From the NCBI RefSeq assembly GCF_014653945.1, contig NZ_BNAU01000012.1, forward strand, positions 62,001 through 126,000: DNA of 64,000 nucleotides, in the 5' to 3' direction. Shown here piece by piece: positions 27,085 to 35,428 of the stretch. How positions within the stretch are numbered: the first letter of the stretch is position 1; every line of letters starts with the position of its first letter. Source of the stretch: Amycolatopsis deserti (GTDB lineage Bacteria > Actinomycetota > Actinomycetes > Mycobacteriales > Pseudonocardiaceae). The notes below the pieces were generated by a model. That model was not told where the DNA came from and searched no databases. It saw nothing but the letters and a program-made list of their open reading frames with translations. Made by a program: the position numbers and the translations under genes.

Positions 27085-28686
27085 ATGGAACGAGTCGACG
27101 TCCTGGTCGTGGGGGCCGGGCTGGGTGGCCTGTCCGCGAGCATGTTCCTGGCGCTCGAGGGCGTGAACGTGCTGACGGTGGAGCGGCATCCGGGCACGGC
27201 GCTGCACCCGCGCGCGTCCGGGCAGACGCCGCGGACGATGGAGCTGTACCGGTTCGCCGGGATCGACCGGAAGGTGCTCGGGGTCAGCGAGCGGGCTTCG
27301 CGGGGGCTGCGGATCACGGTGGCGTCGAGCCTGAACGGGACGGTGTTCCACCAGATCGTCGAAGACCTCGACGAGTACGACCTGAGCGCGGCGACCGCGG
27401 CGCCGTGGGGCATGGCGGGGCAGGACGTGGTCGAACCGATCCTGCTGGAGCGGGCTCGCGAGGCGGGCGCGGACGTGCGGTTTTCGACGGAACTGGTGTC
27501 GTTCACGCAGGACGACGACGGGGTGACGGCGGTGCTGCGCTCGCGGGACAGCGGCGAGGAGACCAGTGTGCGGGCGGCGTACCTGGTGGCCGCGGACGGC
27601 GGGCGGGGGCGGATCCGGGAGGCGCTCGGGATCGGGACTTCCGGCGTCGGCGCGATCGCCCACTCGGTCGGGGTGGTGTTCGACGCCGACCTCGGCGACC
27701 GGCTGGAGCCGAACGTCACCGACCTGTACTACCTGCAGAACTCCGAGTTCACCGGCGCGCTGACCAACACCGACGTCCCGGGGCGGTACGTGTGTGCGGT
27801 CGATCTGCACCCCGAGCGGGGCGAGACCGTCGACGACTTCCCGGAGGAGCGGCTGGTCCGGCTGATCCGGATCGCGACCGACCTGCCGGATCTCGAACCG
27901 AAGATCCAGTGGATCGGCGCTTGGGAGATGGCGGCGCGGGTCGCGGACCGGTTCTCCGCGGGGCGGGTGTTCCTCGTCGGCGACGCCGCGAAGGTCACGC
28001 CGCCCACCGGAGGGATGGGTGGGAACACCGCGGTGGGCGACGGGCACGACATCGCGTGGAAGCTGGCGGCGGTCCTCCGCGGGGACGCCGGGCCGGGGCT
28101 GCTGGACAGCTACGAGGCCGAACGCAAGCCGATCGCGGAGATGGTGGTGACGACGTCGCTGCACAACGCGAAGGAGCGGATGGTGCCGGACCTCGACCTG
28201 ACGGGAGTGGCTGAGCCAGTCGACCAGATCGCACTGACGCTCGGTTTCCGCTACCGCTCGGGCGCGGTGCTGGAGGAGTCGCCTGGTTCGCCCGAACCGC
28301 TCCCCGATGGCTCCCGCCCCGGCGCGGTGCTGCCCGGTTACGGCGACCTCGTGGAGAACCCGGTGGAGCCGTCCGGACGACCCGGCTTCCGCGCGCCGCA
28401 TGTCCCGGTCGGGGCGGGTTCCACATGGGACTTCCTCGGCCACGCCTGGGTGCTGTTCAGCCCCGGCGGCTGGGGCTCGGCGGTGGAGGAGGTGCGCGCG
28501 GAGACGGGAATCGCCCTGGAGTACCGGGAACTCGACGAGCCGGTGTTCCGCAGCCGGTTCGGCCTGCAGCAGGGAGGGGCCAGCCTGGTCCGCCCGGACG
28601 GCATCGTGGCGTGGCGCTCCCCCGAGGGCGTCGCCGACCCGGCCGCCACCCTGCGGACCGTCCTGGCCCGGGTACTGAGCCGCTAG
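27085..28686 (+). CDS. FAD-dependent aromatic-type monooxygenase
   Basis: A 533-residue class A flavin monooxygenase (PHBH/MhpA-like). It has the GxGxxG motif VGAGLGGLSA (9-18), the DG motif in YLVAADGGRGRIRE and the third motif FLVGDAAKVTPPTGGMGGN. The C-terminal thioredoxin-like domain is short but recognisable (WVLFSPGGWG). ATG 27085 follows AAGGAGG at 6 bp. Enzymes of this class hydroxylate aromatic rings or polyketide intermediates using NAD(P)H and O2. It stands alone, divergent from metY; a strong terminator follows. Confidence 0.88.
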   Translation: MERVDVLVVGAGLGGLSASMFLALEGVNVLTVERHPGTALHPRASGQTPRTMELYRFAGIDRKVLGVSERASRGLRITVASSLNGTVFHQIVEDLDEYDLSAATAAPWGMAGQDVVEPILLERAREAGADVRFSTELVSFTQDDDGVTAVLRSRDSGEETSVRAAYLVAADGGRGRIREALGIGTSGVGAIAHSVGVVFDADLGDRLEPNVTDLYYLQNSEFTGALTNTDVPGRYVCAVDLHPERGETVDDFPEERLVRLIRIATDLPDLEPKIQWIGAWEMAARVADRFSAGRVFLVGDAAKVTPPTGGMGGNTAVGDGHDIAWKLAAVLRGDAGPGLLDSYEAERKPIAEMVVTTSLHNAKERMVPDLDLTGVAEPVDQIALTLGFRYRSGAVLEESPGSPEPLPDGSRPGAVLPGYGDLVENPVEPSGRPGFRAPHVPVGAGSTWDFLGHAWVLFSPGGWGSAVEEVRAETGIALEYRELDEPVFRSRFGLQQGGASLVRPDGIVAWRSPEGVADPAATLRTVLARVLSR

Positions 28687-28728
28687 CGATTCGCGCGGCC
28701 CCCGCCGGCTCCCACCCCACGACTCGCG

Positions 28729-28775
28729 AAACCCAGTCGCGGCGGCGAACAACTCGCCCCGCCGCGACTGGGTTT
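28729..28775 (+). terminator. Strong intrinsic terminator after the monooxygenase
   Basis: AAACCCAGTCGCGGCGG and its complement form a 17-bp stem followed by TTTTT. The descending arm CGCGACTGGGTTTTTCGC resembles the core unit of the adjacent minisatellite. Confidence 0.88.
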
Positions 28776-28780
28776 TTCGC

Positions 28781-29338
28781 ACGCCCACGATTGGCCCCCT
28801 CGCACCCCGGCGGCGGTGCACCTCGCACGCCCACGAGTGGACACCACGCACGCGCACCCACGACTGGACACTTCGCACCCCGGCGACCGGGCACCTCGCA
28901 CCCGCGCGACTGGCCACCTCGCACGCCACGACTGGTCCGCTCGCACTCCCACGACTGGGCATCTCGCACGTCCGCGACTGGGAACTTCGCGCCTCGGCGC
29001 GTGGGCATCTCGCACCAGCGCGACCGGACACCTCGCGCACCCACGACTGGGTACCTCGCGCCCGCCCGCGCGACTGGCCACCTCGCACGCCACGACTGGC
29101 CCCGTCACGCTCCCGCGACTGGGCATCTCGCCCGCCCGCGAATGGACACCTCGCCCGCCGGCGAGTCGGCACCTCGCCCGCCCGCGAATGGACACCTCGC
29201 CCGCCGGCGAGTCGGCACCTCGCCCGCCCGCGGATCGACACCTCGCCCGCCGGCGAGTCGGCACCTCGCCCGCCCGCGGATCGACACCTCGCCCGCCGGC
29301 GAGTGGGCACCTCGCGCGCCCGCGGCTGGGCACCTGGC
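28781..29338. repeat. Minisatellite: about 24 units, 23-bp period
   Basis: A non-coding array whose core is close to GCGACTGGGCACCTCGC followed by a 6-bp C/G spacer. I count about 24 recognisable units. The left units are diverged; the right part (about 29140-29330) is nearly homogeneous with a 46-bp double unit alternating GCGAATGGACACCTCGC and GCGAGTCGGCACCTCGC. Many units can fold as GCGAG/CTCGC mini-hairpins. Both strands are open over long stretches only because the unit lacks stop codons. Confidence 0.85.
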
Positions 29339-29580
29339 ATCTGGCACCAACCCGACTAAGCACCTGATGGATCCAAGCCCCGGCAACCGCGCCCCCGAAT
29401 CCGCGCCCCAACGGGCCCCACGCCCCGGCCACCCGCGCCCGACGAGCCCCACGGGCACCTCAAGTCCCACCACCCGGCCCACGCACCCCACGCCCCAGAC
29501 GCCCCCAAGCCCCACCACCCCCAAACCCGACCGCTCCGCCGGCGATAGCCCCTCCCCCCAGCGAGCCGTATCCTGCGCAA
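29339..29580. other. C-rich non-coding spacer before pucR-type gene
   Basis: About 240 bp, heavily C-biased on the + strand (runs such as CCCCACGCCCCAGACGCCCC), continuing the stop-poor character of the minisatellite. No gene, hairpin or convincing promoter was recognised. Confidence 0.4.
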
Positions 29581-31098
29581 ATGGTCTCCGTCCGCAGTGT
29601 GGTCGACCGGGTCGGGCCGACGTTGCTGCACGCGGTCCAGCTGCCCGACCCCTGCCCCGCCGTCGCGGACGTGGTCATCGCCGAGCCGGGCGCCTCCGCC
29701 CAGCTCGCGGCCGGCGACTTGGTCCTGGGCGTCGCCACGAGCGATGCCGCCTCAGCGGTCGAGCTCATCGAACACAGCGCCTCCGCCAGCGCCGCCGCGG
29801 TGCTGCTCAAACCGCCGGTCGCCCGCAAGACCCAGGTCCGGCGGGCGGCGAAGGCGGCGCACATCGCCCTCATCGAGGTTCGCGCGGCCACCGCCTGGGC
29901 ACAGCTGGTCTGGCTGCTGCGCACCGTCCTCGACGCGGCGGCCGAGGAACCCGAATCCCTCGAAGGCGACCCCGGCTCGGGCGACCTGTTCCGCCTCGCG
30001 GACGCCGTCGCCGCGGTCGTCGACGCCCCGGTGACCATCGAGGACACCAACTCGCGCGTCCTGGCCTACTCGGCGCGCCAGGACATCACCGACCCGGCCC
30101 GCGTGTCCACCATCATGGGCCGCCGGATCCCCGACGACGTGCTCGCCAAGTTCCGCTCCCGCGGCGTCTTCCGCGAACTCTCCCGCGGCCGCCAGACGAT
30201 TTTCGTTCCCGCGCAACGCGATGGCACCCTGCCACGACTCATCGTGCCCATCCGGATGGGCGGCGAACTGCTCGGCTCGATGTGGGCGGTCGTCCGCGGC
30301 CCGGTGTCCGACGAACGCGCCGCCGCCTTCGCCGACACCGCACCGGTCGTCGCGCTCCACCTGCTGCGCCGCCGCGCCCACGCGGACGCCCAGCGACGCG
30401 CCTCGGCCGAACTGCTCCGCGCCGTCCTCGAAGGGAAAGCCGGACCGCGGGCGGCGATCGCCGAACTGGAGCTGACCGACGAACCGCACCGCGTGGTCGT
30501 CGTCGACACCCCCGGCGACGACGAAGGCCTGCGACTGGCCCTGATGGAACGCATGTCGCTCGGCATCGGCCGCCGTCCAATCGCGACAGAGCTCGGCGGG
30601 CTGCTGTACACGGTCGTGCCCGACGGCGCGGACTGGCCGTCGCTGGCCGACCCGTCCCGCGGCGCGCCGCGCGTGGCGGCCGGGAGCGCGGTGAAGATCG
30701 GCGAACTGCCGCGGTCGCGCGCCGAGGCGGAGGAGACCCTGAGCCTGCTGCGCGCCGGGGTGATCGAGGGACCGTCCGGCAGCTTCGACGGGCTCTGGAC
30801 GGCGCTCGCGCTGCACCGAACGGCCACTGCGGCCTCGGCGGCAGGCGTCGCCGGGCTCGGGCCGCTGGAGCAGCTGCGCGAGTACGACCGGATCAACCGC
30901 ACGGACTACGTCGAGACGCTCTACGAGTGGCTGCGCTACCCCGGCGATCCGCGGTCGGCGGCGCAGGCGTTGCGCATCCACCCCAACACGTTCCGGTACC
31001 GGATGCGGCGCGTGCTCGAACTCGTCCCGCTCGACCTGGACGACCCGGACGTCCGGTTAGCATTGCTGGTCCAGCTGGTCGCCGTGCGCTGGTCGTAG
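29581..31098 (+). CDS. PucR-family transcription regulator
   Basis: A 505-residue regulator. The N-terminal PucR-like domain spans about 1-130, a GAF-like/sensing segment about 130-270 (VTIEDTNSRVLAYSARQ), and the C-terminal HTH_30 domain contains DPRSAAQALRIHPNTFRYRM followed by RVLELVPLDLDDPD. PucR proteins activate purine, amino-acid or amine catabolic genes in actinobacteria. No catabolic operon lies directly beside it; a MOSC gene follows 9 bp downstream and may be co-transcribed. Confidence 0.87.
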   Translation: MVSVRSVVDRVGPTLLHAVQLPDPCPAVADVVIAEPGASAQLAAGDLVLGVATSDAASAVELIEHSASASAAAVLLKPPVARKTQVRRAAKAAHIALIEVRAATAWAQLVWLLRTVLDAAAEEPESLEGDPGSGDLFRLADAVAAVVDAPVTIEDTNSRVLAYSARQDITDPARVSTIMGRRIPDDVLAKFRSRGVFRELSRGRQTIFVPAQRDGTLPRLIVPIRMGGELLGSMWAVVRGPVSDERAAAFADTAPVVALHLLRRRAHADAQRRASAELLRAVLEGKAGPRAAIAELELTDEPHRVVVVDTPGDDEGLRLALMERMSLGIGRRPIATELGGLLYTVVPDGADWPSLADPSRGAPRVAAGSAVKIGELPRSRAEAEETLSLLRAGVIEGPSGSFDGLWTALALHRTATAASAAGVAGLGPLEQLREYDRINRTDYVETLYEWLRYPGDPRSAAQALRIHPNTFRYRMRRVLELVPLDLDDPDVRLALLVQLVAVRWS

Positions 31099-31107
31099 GA
31101 GGGGTTC

Positions 31108-31833
31108 GTGTTCGAGGGATCGGTTGCCGCGCTGCACCGCTGGCCGGTGAAGTCGTTGCGGGGCGAGGAGGTTCGCGCCGCGCGCTTCGACGAGCGGGGC
31201 ATGGCGGGCGACCGCGCGCACGCGCTGGTCGACGGGCGGGAGAAGCGCCGCGGGAAGCTGCTGACGGTGCGCCAGAACCCGGCGATGCTCACCTGGGGCG
31301 CGGAGTACGGCGCCGACGTGATCGACCCGCCGAAGCCGCCGCTGCTGCACTCGCCGGAGGGCCGGTCGTGGTCCTGGGACGAGCCGGGACTGGCGGAGGC
31401 GCTCGCGTCGTCGTTCGGCATGCCGGTGGACCTGCGCGCGGCCGACGGGCAGCAGGACCGCGGCCCCACCGTGCTGGTGACGTTCGAGGCGTCGCTGACG
31501 GCGCTCGCGGCGGAACTCGGCCAGCCGGTCGAACTGCACCGCTTCCGCCCGAACATCCACCTGACGACGGACGCCCCCGCCTTCGCCGAGGAGGACTGGG
31601 CCGCCGGCACCACGCTGGAGGTCGGCGACGTGTCGCTGGAGGTGACCGGCGACCACGCGGGCCCGTGCATCCGCTGCGCGGTGCCGAGCTGGGACCCCTC
31701 GGGCCGGGAGCGGTGGCCGGAGCTGCAGACGCACCTGATCGACCGGCACGCCAACAAGTTCGGCGTGATCATGCGCGTGACCCGCGCCGGGGTGATCAAC
31801 ACGGGCGACACCGCCTCGGCCCGCCCCGCCTGA
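31108..31833 (+). CDS. MOSC-domain protein
   Basis: A 241-residue protein with an N-terminal beta-barrel segment (VAALHRWPVKSLRGEEV) and a C-terminal MOSC domain holding the expected cysteine region (HAGPCIRCAVPSWDP). MOSC proteins bind molybdopterin-derived cofactors or deliver sulfur and reduce N-hydroxylated compounds. GTG 31108 is preceded by AGGAGG. It is closely downstream of the PucR gene, probably one transcript. Confidence 0.85.
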   Translation: MFEGSVAALHRWPVKSLRGEEVRAARFDERGMAGDRAHALVDGREKRRGKLLTVRQNPAMLTWGAEYGADVIDPPKPPLLHSPEGRSWSWDEPGLAEALASSFGMPVDLRAADGQQDRGPTVLVTFEASLTALAAELGQPVELHRFRPNIHLTTDAPAFAEEDWAAGTTLEVGDVSLEVTGDHAGPCIRCAVPSWDPSGRERWPELQTHLIDRHANKFGVIMRVTRAGVINTGDTASARPA

Positions 31834-31837
31834 CGAC

Positions 31838-31892
31838 CGCGGAGCCCACGCCCCGGAACGTGGTTCTCGCGCCCGGGGACGTGGAGTCCGCG
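31838..31892. repeat. Two short imperfect GAACGTGG-type repeats
   Basis: CGCCCCGGAACGTGG and CGCCCGGGGACGTGG follow each other within about 40 bp, separated by TTCTCG and flanked by CCGCGGAGCC and AGTCCGCG. They look like a tiny two-unit array between the convergent MOSC and quinone reductase genes. Confidence 0.4.
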
Positions 31893-32828
31893 TCAGATCT
31901 CCAGCAGTGTCTTGCCGATCGTCGCTCGGGATTCGATCGCTCGGTGTGCCTCGGCGGCCTGGGCGAGCGGGAAGCGTTGCCCCACAAGGGGTTTCACCCG
32001 GCCCTCCGCTGCCTCGGCCAGTACCCACTCCGTGGCGGCGCGCAGGTCGGCCGGGCTGCCCAGCGGGCCCCGGTGCAGCGTGACACCCCGCGCGGCGGCC
32101 TCCTCCTCCGGCACCTCCGTCCACGAGCCGCTCGCCAGGCCGTAGCTGAAGTGCCGTCCGCCGCGGCGCAGCAGCCCGAACGCGGCCGCCCCAAGAGCAC
32201 CGCCCACGCCGTCGAACACGACGTCCACCGGGCCATCCACCCGCGCGGTCCAGTCCGGCTCCGTGTAGTCGACCACCTCGTCCGCCCCGAGATCGCGGGC
32301 CACCGCCGTCTTGCGCGCGCCCCCGGCCGCCGCGATCACCGTCGCGCCCGCGTTGCGCGCCAGCTGCACCAGCAGGCTCCCCACGCCGCCCGCGGCGGCT
32401 TCCACCAGCACCCGCTCCCCGGCCGACACCCCTGCCGCGCGGACCAGCGCCGTCGCGGTGCGGCCGTCGGCCAACAACGCCACCGCGTCGTCCAGCGCCA
32501 GGCCGTCCGGCACGCGGAACGGCGCCGCCGCGTCCACCACCACCCGCTCGGCGTAGCCGCCCGACCCGTTCAGGCTCGTCACCACCGGCGCTCCCACCAG
32601 CTCGGACGGCCCGGACAGCACCACCCCACCGACGCCGTTGCCCGGGATCACCGGCAGCTCCGCGCGGAACGGCCCGGGCAGGCCCGCCCGGAACTGCGTC
32701 TCCACGAACGTCGTGTTGGCGAACGCCACACCGACGAGCACCTGCCCCGTCCCGGGCACCGGATCCGGCGCCTCCCCCGCGACCAGCACCTCGGGCCCGC
32801 CGAACTCCCTCAACCACACCGCTCTCAT
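31893..32828 (-). CDS. Zinc-less quinone oxidoreductase (MDR superfamily)
   Basis: A 311-residue medium-chain dehydrogenase/reductase. The N-terminal GroES-like domain begins MRAVWLREFGGPEVL; the Rossmann domain has EAAAGGVGSLLVQLARNAGA; the C-terminal KTLLEI is typical of NADPH:quinone reductases. Zinc-binding cysteines are absent. ATG 32828 gives the canonical start; an ATG 9 bp upstream is possible. It is divergent from alanine dehydrogenase over a 156-bp intergenic region that must hold both promoters. Confidence 0.88.
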   Translation of the reverse strand: MRAVWLREFGGPEVLVAGEAPDPVPGTGQVLVGVAFANTTFVETQFRAGLPGPFRAELPVIPGNGVGGVVLSGPSELVGAPVVTSLNGSGGYAERVVVDAAAPFRVPDGLALDDAVALLADGRTATALVRAAGVSAGERVLVEAAAGGVGSLLVQLARNAGATVIAAAGGARKTAVARDLGADEVVDYTEPDWTARVDGPVDVVFDGVGGALGAAAFGLLRRGGRHFSYGLASGSWTEVPEEEAAARGVTLHRGPLGSPADLRAATEWVLAEAAEGRVKPLVGQRFPLAQAAEAHRAIESRATIGKTLLEI

Positions 32829-32984
32829 GACGATCATCCTGCGAGCTCCACCAAGGTCGAGGTCAACACCTTGTTCTGCGAGCACCAGCCGCGCGGCGGA
32901 GAATTGTCGGCGAGGCACGATGACACCGCTATCCGGGTGGTTCACCGTGGTCAGCACCACGTCCGCCAGATGCAGGAGGAAGCA

Positions 32985-34100
32985 GTGCGCATCGCCGTCC
33001 CCCGCGAGGTCAAGAAGCACGAATACCGCGTCGCCGTGACCCCGGCCGGGGTGCACGAGCTGACGGCGCGGGGCCACGAGGTCTTCATCGAGACCGGCGC
33101 CGGCACCGGGTCCGCCATCAGCGACGACGAGTACGTCTCCGCCGGCGCGAAGATCCTCGCCACCGCCGACGACGTCTGGGCCGAGGGCGAGATGGTCCTC
33201 AAGGTCAAGGAGCCGATCGCCGAGGAGTACCCCCGGCTGCGCCGCGACCAGGTGCTGTTCACCTACCTGCACCTGGCCGCGGACCGCCCGCTGACGCAGG
33301 CCCTGCTGGACGCGGGCACCACCGCGATCGCCTACGAGACCGTGCAGCAGCCCAGCGGCGCGCTGCCGTTGCTGGCGCCGATGTCCGAGGTCGCCGGACG
33401 GCTCGCGCCGCAGGTCGGCGCCCACTCGCTGATGAAGCCCAGCGGCGGCCGCGGCGTGCTGCCCGGCGGCGTGCCCGGCGTGCACCCGGCCCGGGTGGTC
33501 GTCATCGGCGGCGGTGTCGCCGGCCTGAACGCCGCCCGCATCGCGCTGGGCCTTGGCTCCGACGTGGAAATCCTGGACACCAATGTGGACCGCCTGCGTC
33601 AGATCGACCACGACTTCGCCGGCCGCATCCGCACCGTCACCTCGAACGCCTTCGCCGTCGAGCAGGCCGTGCTGGAGGCCGACCTGGTGATCGGCGCGGT
33701 GCTGGTGCCCGGCGCGCGGGCGCCGAAACTCGTCTCCACCGAACTGGTCGCGCGCATGCGGCCGGGCAGCGTGCTCGTGGACATCGCGATCGACCAGGGC
33801 GGCTGCTTCGCCGACTCGCACCCGACGACGCACGACGACCCGACCTACACCGTGCACGACTCGGTCTTCTACTGCGTGGCGAACATGCCCGGCGCGGTCC
33901 CGCGCACGAGCACCTACGCCCTGACCAACGTCACGCTGCCCTACGCCGTCCAGCTGGCCGACCAGGGCTGGCAGGCCGCGCTGCGCGCGAACGGGCCGCT
34001 GTCGCTGGGCCTCAACGCGCACGCGGGCGCCCTGACCAACGCCCCCGTCGCGCAGGCCCACGACCTGCCGCACACGCCGCTGGCCGAGGTCCTCGCCTGA
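32985..34100 (+). CDS. ald: Alanine dehydrogenase
   Basis: A 371-residue L-alanine dehydrogenase, interconverting alanine and pyruvate plus ammonia with NAD. It starts at GTG 32985 (RIAVPREVKKHEYRVAVTP) after AGGAGG. Substrate and catalytic residues match the family: R15, K75 (VLKVKEP), H96 (YLHLA) and the Asp of VLVDIAIDQGG. The NAD-binding motif is VVIGGGVAGLNAARIA. Long stop-free readings through the region upstream are artefacts. A GC hairpin follows the stop. Confidence 0.95.
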   Translation: MRIAVPREVKKHEYRVAVTPAGVHELTARGHEVFIETGAGTGSAISDDEYVSAGAKILATADDVWAEGEMVLKVKEPIAEEYPRLRRDQVLFTYLHLAADRPLTQALLDAGTTAIAYETVQQPSGALPLLAPMSEVAGRLAPQVGAHSLMKPSGGRGVLPGGVPGVHPARVVVIGGGVAGLNAARIALGLGSDVEILDTNVDRLRQIDHDFAGRIRTVTSNAFAVEQAVLEADLVIGAVLVPGARAPKLVSTELVARMRPGSVLVDIAIDQGGCFADSHPTTHDDPTYTVHDSVFYCVANMPGAVPRTSTYALTNVTLPYAVQLADQGWQAALRANGPLSLGLNAHAGALTNAPVAQAHDLPHTPLAEVLA

Positions 34101-34103
34101 CCC

Positions 34104-34136
34104 GGCGGGCGGGCCCGTCGTCAGGGTCCGCCCGCC
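34104..34136 (+). terminator. GC-rich hairpin after ald
   Basis: GGCGGGCGG and CCGCCCGCC arms around a loop of about 15 nt, 3 bp after the stop codon, without a clear T-run. This type of hairpin is common at actinobacterial gene ends. Confidence 0.55.
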
Positions 34137-34169
34137 CCAGGGCCCAACACGTGAAGAAGTTTTCACACC

Positions 34170-34275
34170 GACATGGGCCCCCGCGTAAGCGAAGTCCGGA
34201 GATACCACCTAAGCTTGTACGTGGCGGCCCGCTCCCAGTGACCCCCAGGCTGGTTGAGCGGGCCGCCCCTTTGTG
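34170..34275 (+). ncRNA. Candidate small RNA with C-rich loop hairpin
   Basis: Between ald and the ABC ATPase, a hairpin is formed by GGCGGCCCGCTC (34223) and GAGCGGGCCGCC (34256). Its apex can pair CCAG/CTGG and expose TGACCCCCAGG, and CCCCTTT follows. The segment GATACCACCTAAGCTTGTAC upstream contains a TAAGCT that could serve as a -10 box. Size and C-rich loop are reminiscent of actinobacterial 6C-type RNAs, but I cannot confirm the family; it may be only a terminator. Confidence 0.35.
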
Positions 34276-34375
34276 CGCACCCTCCCCGACACGCGGCCCC
34301 CGGACGGGTTCAACCGGTCACGGGTAGGGCACTATGTGCCCCGCGATCAAGTTCACCGGGCCGGGAGGGGCGCGC

Positions 34376-35428
34376 ATGCAACACGACGGCAGCGGCCGGA
34401 TATTCGTGCAGAACCTGAGCAAACACTTCGGGCCGGTCGCCGCGGTGCAGAACCTGAGCTTCGAGGTCCGCCCCGGCTCGGTCACCGGCTTCCTCGGCCC
34501 CAACGGCGCCGGCAAGACGACCACGCTGCGCATGTTGCTGGGCCTGGTCACGCCGTCCGCGGGCGTCGCCACCATCAACGGCCGCCCCTACCACCAACTG
34601 GGCAACCCGGCGCAGGTCGTGGGCGCGGTCCTGGAGAACGAGGGCTTCCACCCCAAGCGCACCGCCCGCAACCACCTGAAGGTGTACGCCGCCGCGATCG
34701 GCGCGCCGGACCAGCGCGTCGAGGAGGTGCTGGGCCTGGTCGGGCTCACCGGCGCCGCGGACCGCCGCGCGGGCGGGTTCTCGCTGGGCATGCGGCAGCG
34801 GCTCGCGCTGGCGACCGCGCTGCTCGGCAACCCGCAGGTGCTCGTGCTGGACGAGCCGGCGAACGGCCTCGACCCGGAGGGCATCGTGTGGCTGCGCAAC
34901 TTCCTGCGCGCCTACGCCCGAGAAGGCCGCACGGTGCTGGTGTCCAGCCACCTGCTGTCGGAGGTCGAGCAGACGATCGACCAGGTCGTCATCATCAGCC
35001 ACGGCGTCACGCGCTACTACGGCCCGCTGGACCAGTTGCGCAGCAGCCAGCAGTCGCGGGTGCTCGTGCAGGCCGCGGACGCCAACGCGCTCGTGAAAGC
35101 GCTTCAGGAGGCCGGGTTCACGCAGGTGGAGCCGACGCCGGACGGCCGCGTTGCGGTGGTCGGCGCGACCCGCCAGCAGATCGGTGACCTGGTGGCGAAG
35201 TCCGGGATCGCGGTCTACGGGATCGAGGAGGAGCGGGCCGATCTGGAGAAGCTGTTCTTCCAGCTGACCAGCCCCCAATACCCGGGAACGCAGTACCCCG
35301 GAACGCAGTACGCCGGAATGCCGCAGCAGGGCGGCTGGGGTGGCCCGCCGCCGGGATACCCACCGCAGCAGCAGTACCAGCAAGCACCGCCACAGCAGGG
35401 TCACGGCGGCTGGGGAGGACAGGGCTGA
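34376..35428 (+). CDS. ABC-2 type transporter ATP-binding protein with Gln/Gly/Pro-rich tail
   Basis: A 350-residue ATPase. Walker A is GPNGAGKTT (about 41-49), the signature GFSLGMRQRL, Walker B LVLDEPANGLDP and H-loop VSSHLL. ATG 34376 follows GGGAGGGG. After the ATPase the protein has a 50-residue low-complexity tail rich in Pro, Gly, Gln and Tyr with repeats such as PGTQYPGTQYAG and PPPGYPPQQQYQQ, unusual for this family. Its stop overlaps the next gene's start (TGATG), so it pairs with the permease at 35428. Substrate unknown; drug or lipid export is typical. Confidence 0.9.
   Translation: MQHDGSGRIFVQNLSKHFGPVAAVQNLSFEVRPGSVTGFLGPNGAGKTTTLRMLLGLVTPSAGVATINGRPYHQLGNPAQVVGAVLENEGFHPKRTARNHLKVYAAAIGAPDQRVEEVLGLVGLTGAADRRAGGFSLGMRQRLALATALLGNPQVLVLDEPANGLDPEGIVWLRNFLRAYAREGRTVLVSSHLLSEVEQTIDQVVIISHGVTRYYGPLDQLRSSQQSRVLVQAADANALVKALQEAGFTQVEPTPDGRVAVVGATRQQIGDLVAKSGIAVYGIEEERADLEKLFFQLTSPQYPGTQYPGTQYAGMPQQGGWGGPPPGYPPQQQYQQAPPQQGHGGWGGQG

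Noticed and set aside
28781-29338. CRISPR array
   Set aside because: Units are contiguous with 23-bp period and the spacers are 6 bp and similar to each other; there are no unique spacers and no cas genes.
28425-32984. A very long stop-free reading continuing into ald
   Set aside because: It crosses the monooxygenase, the minisatellite, PucR, MOSC and the reductase in unnatural frames; the composition is Arg/Pro-rich and unlike any protein. The minisatellite unit lacks stop codons, which explains the length. Only the ald part from 32985 is real.
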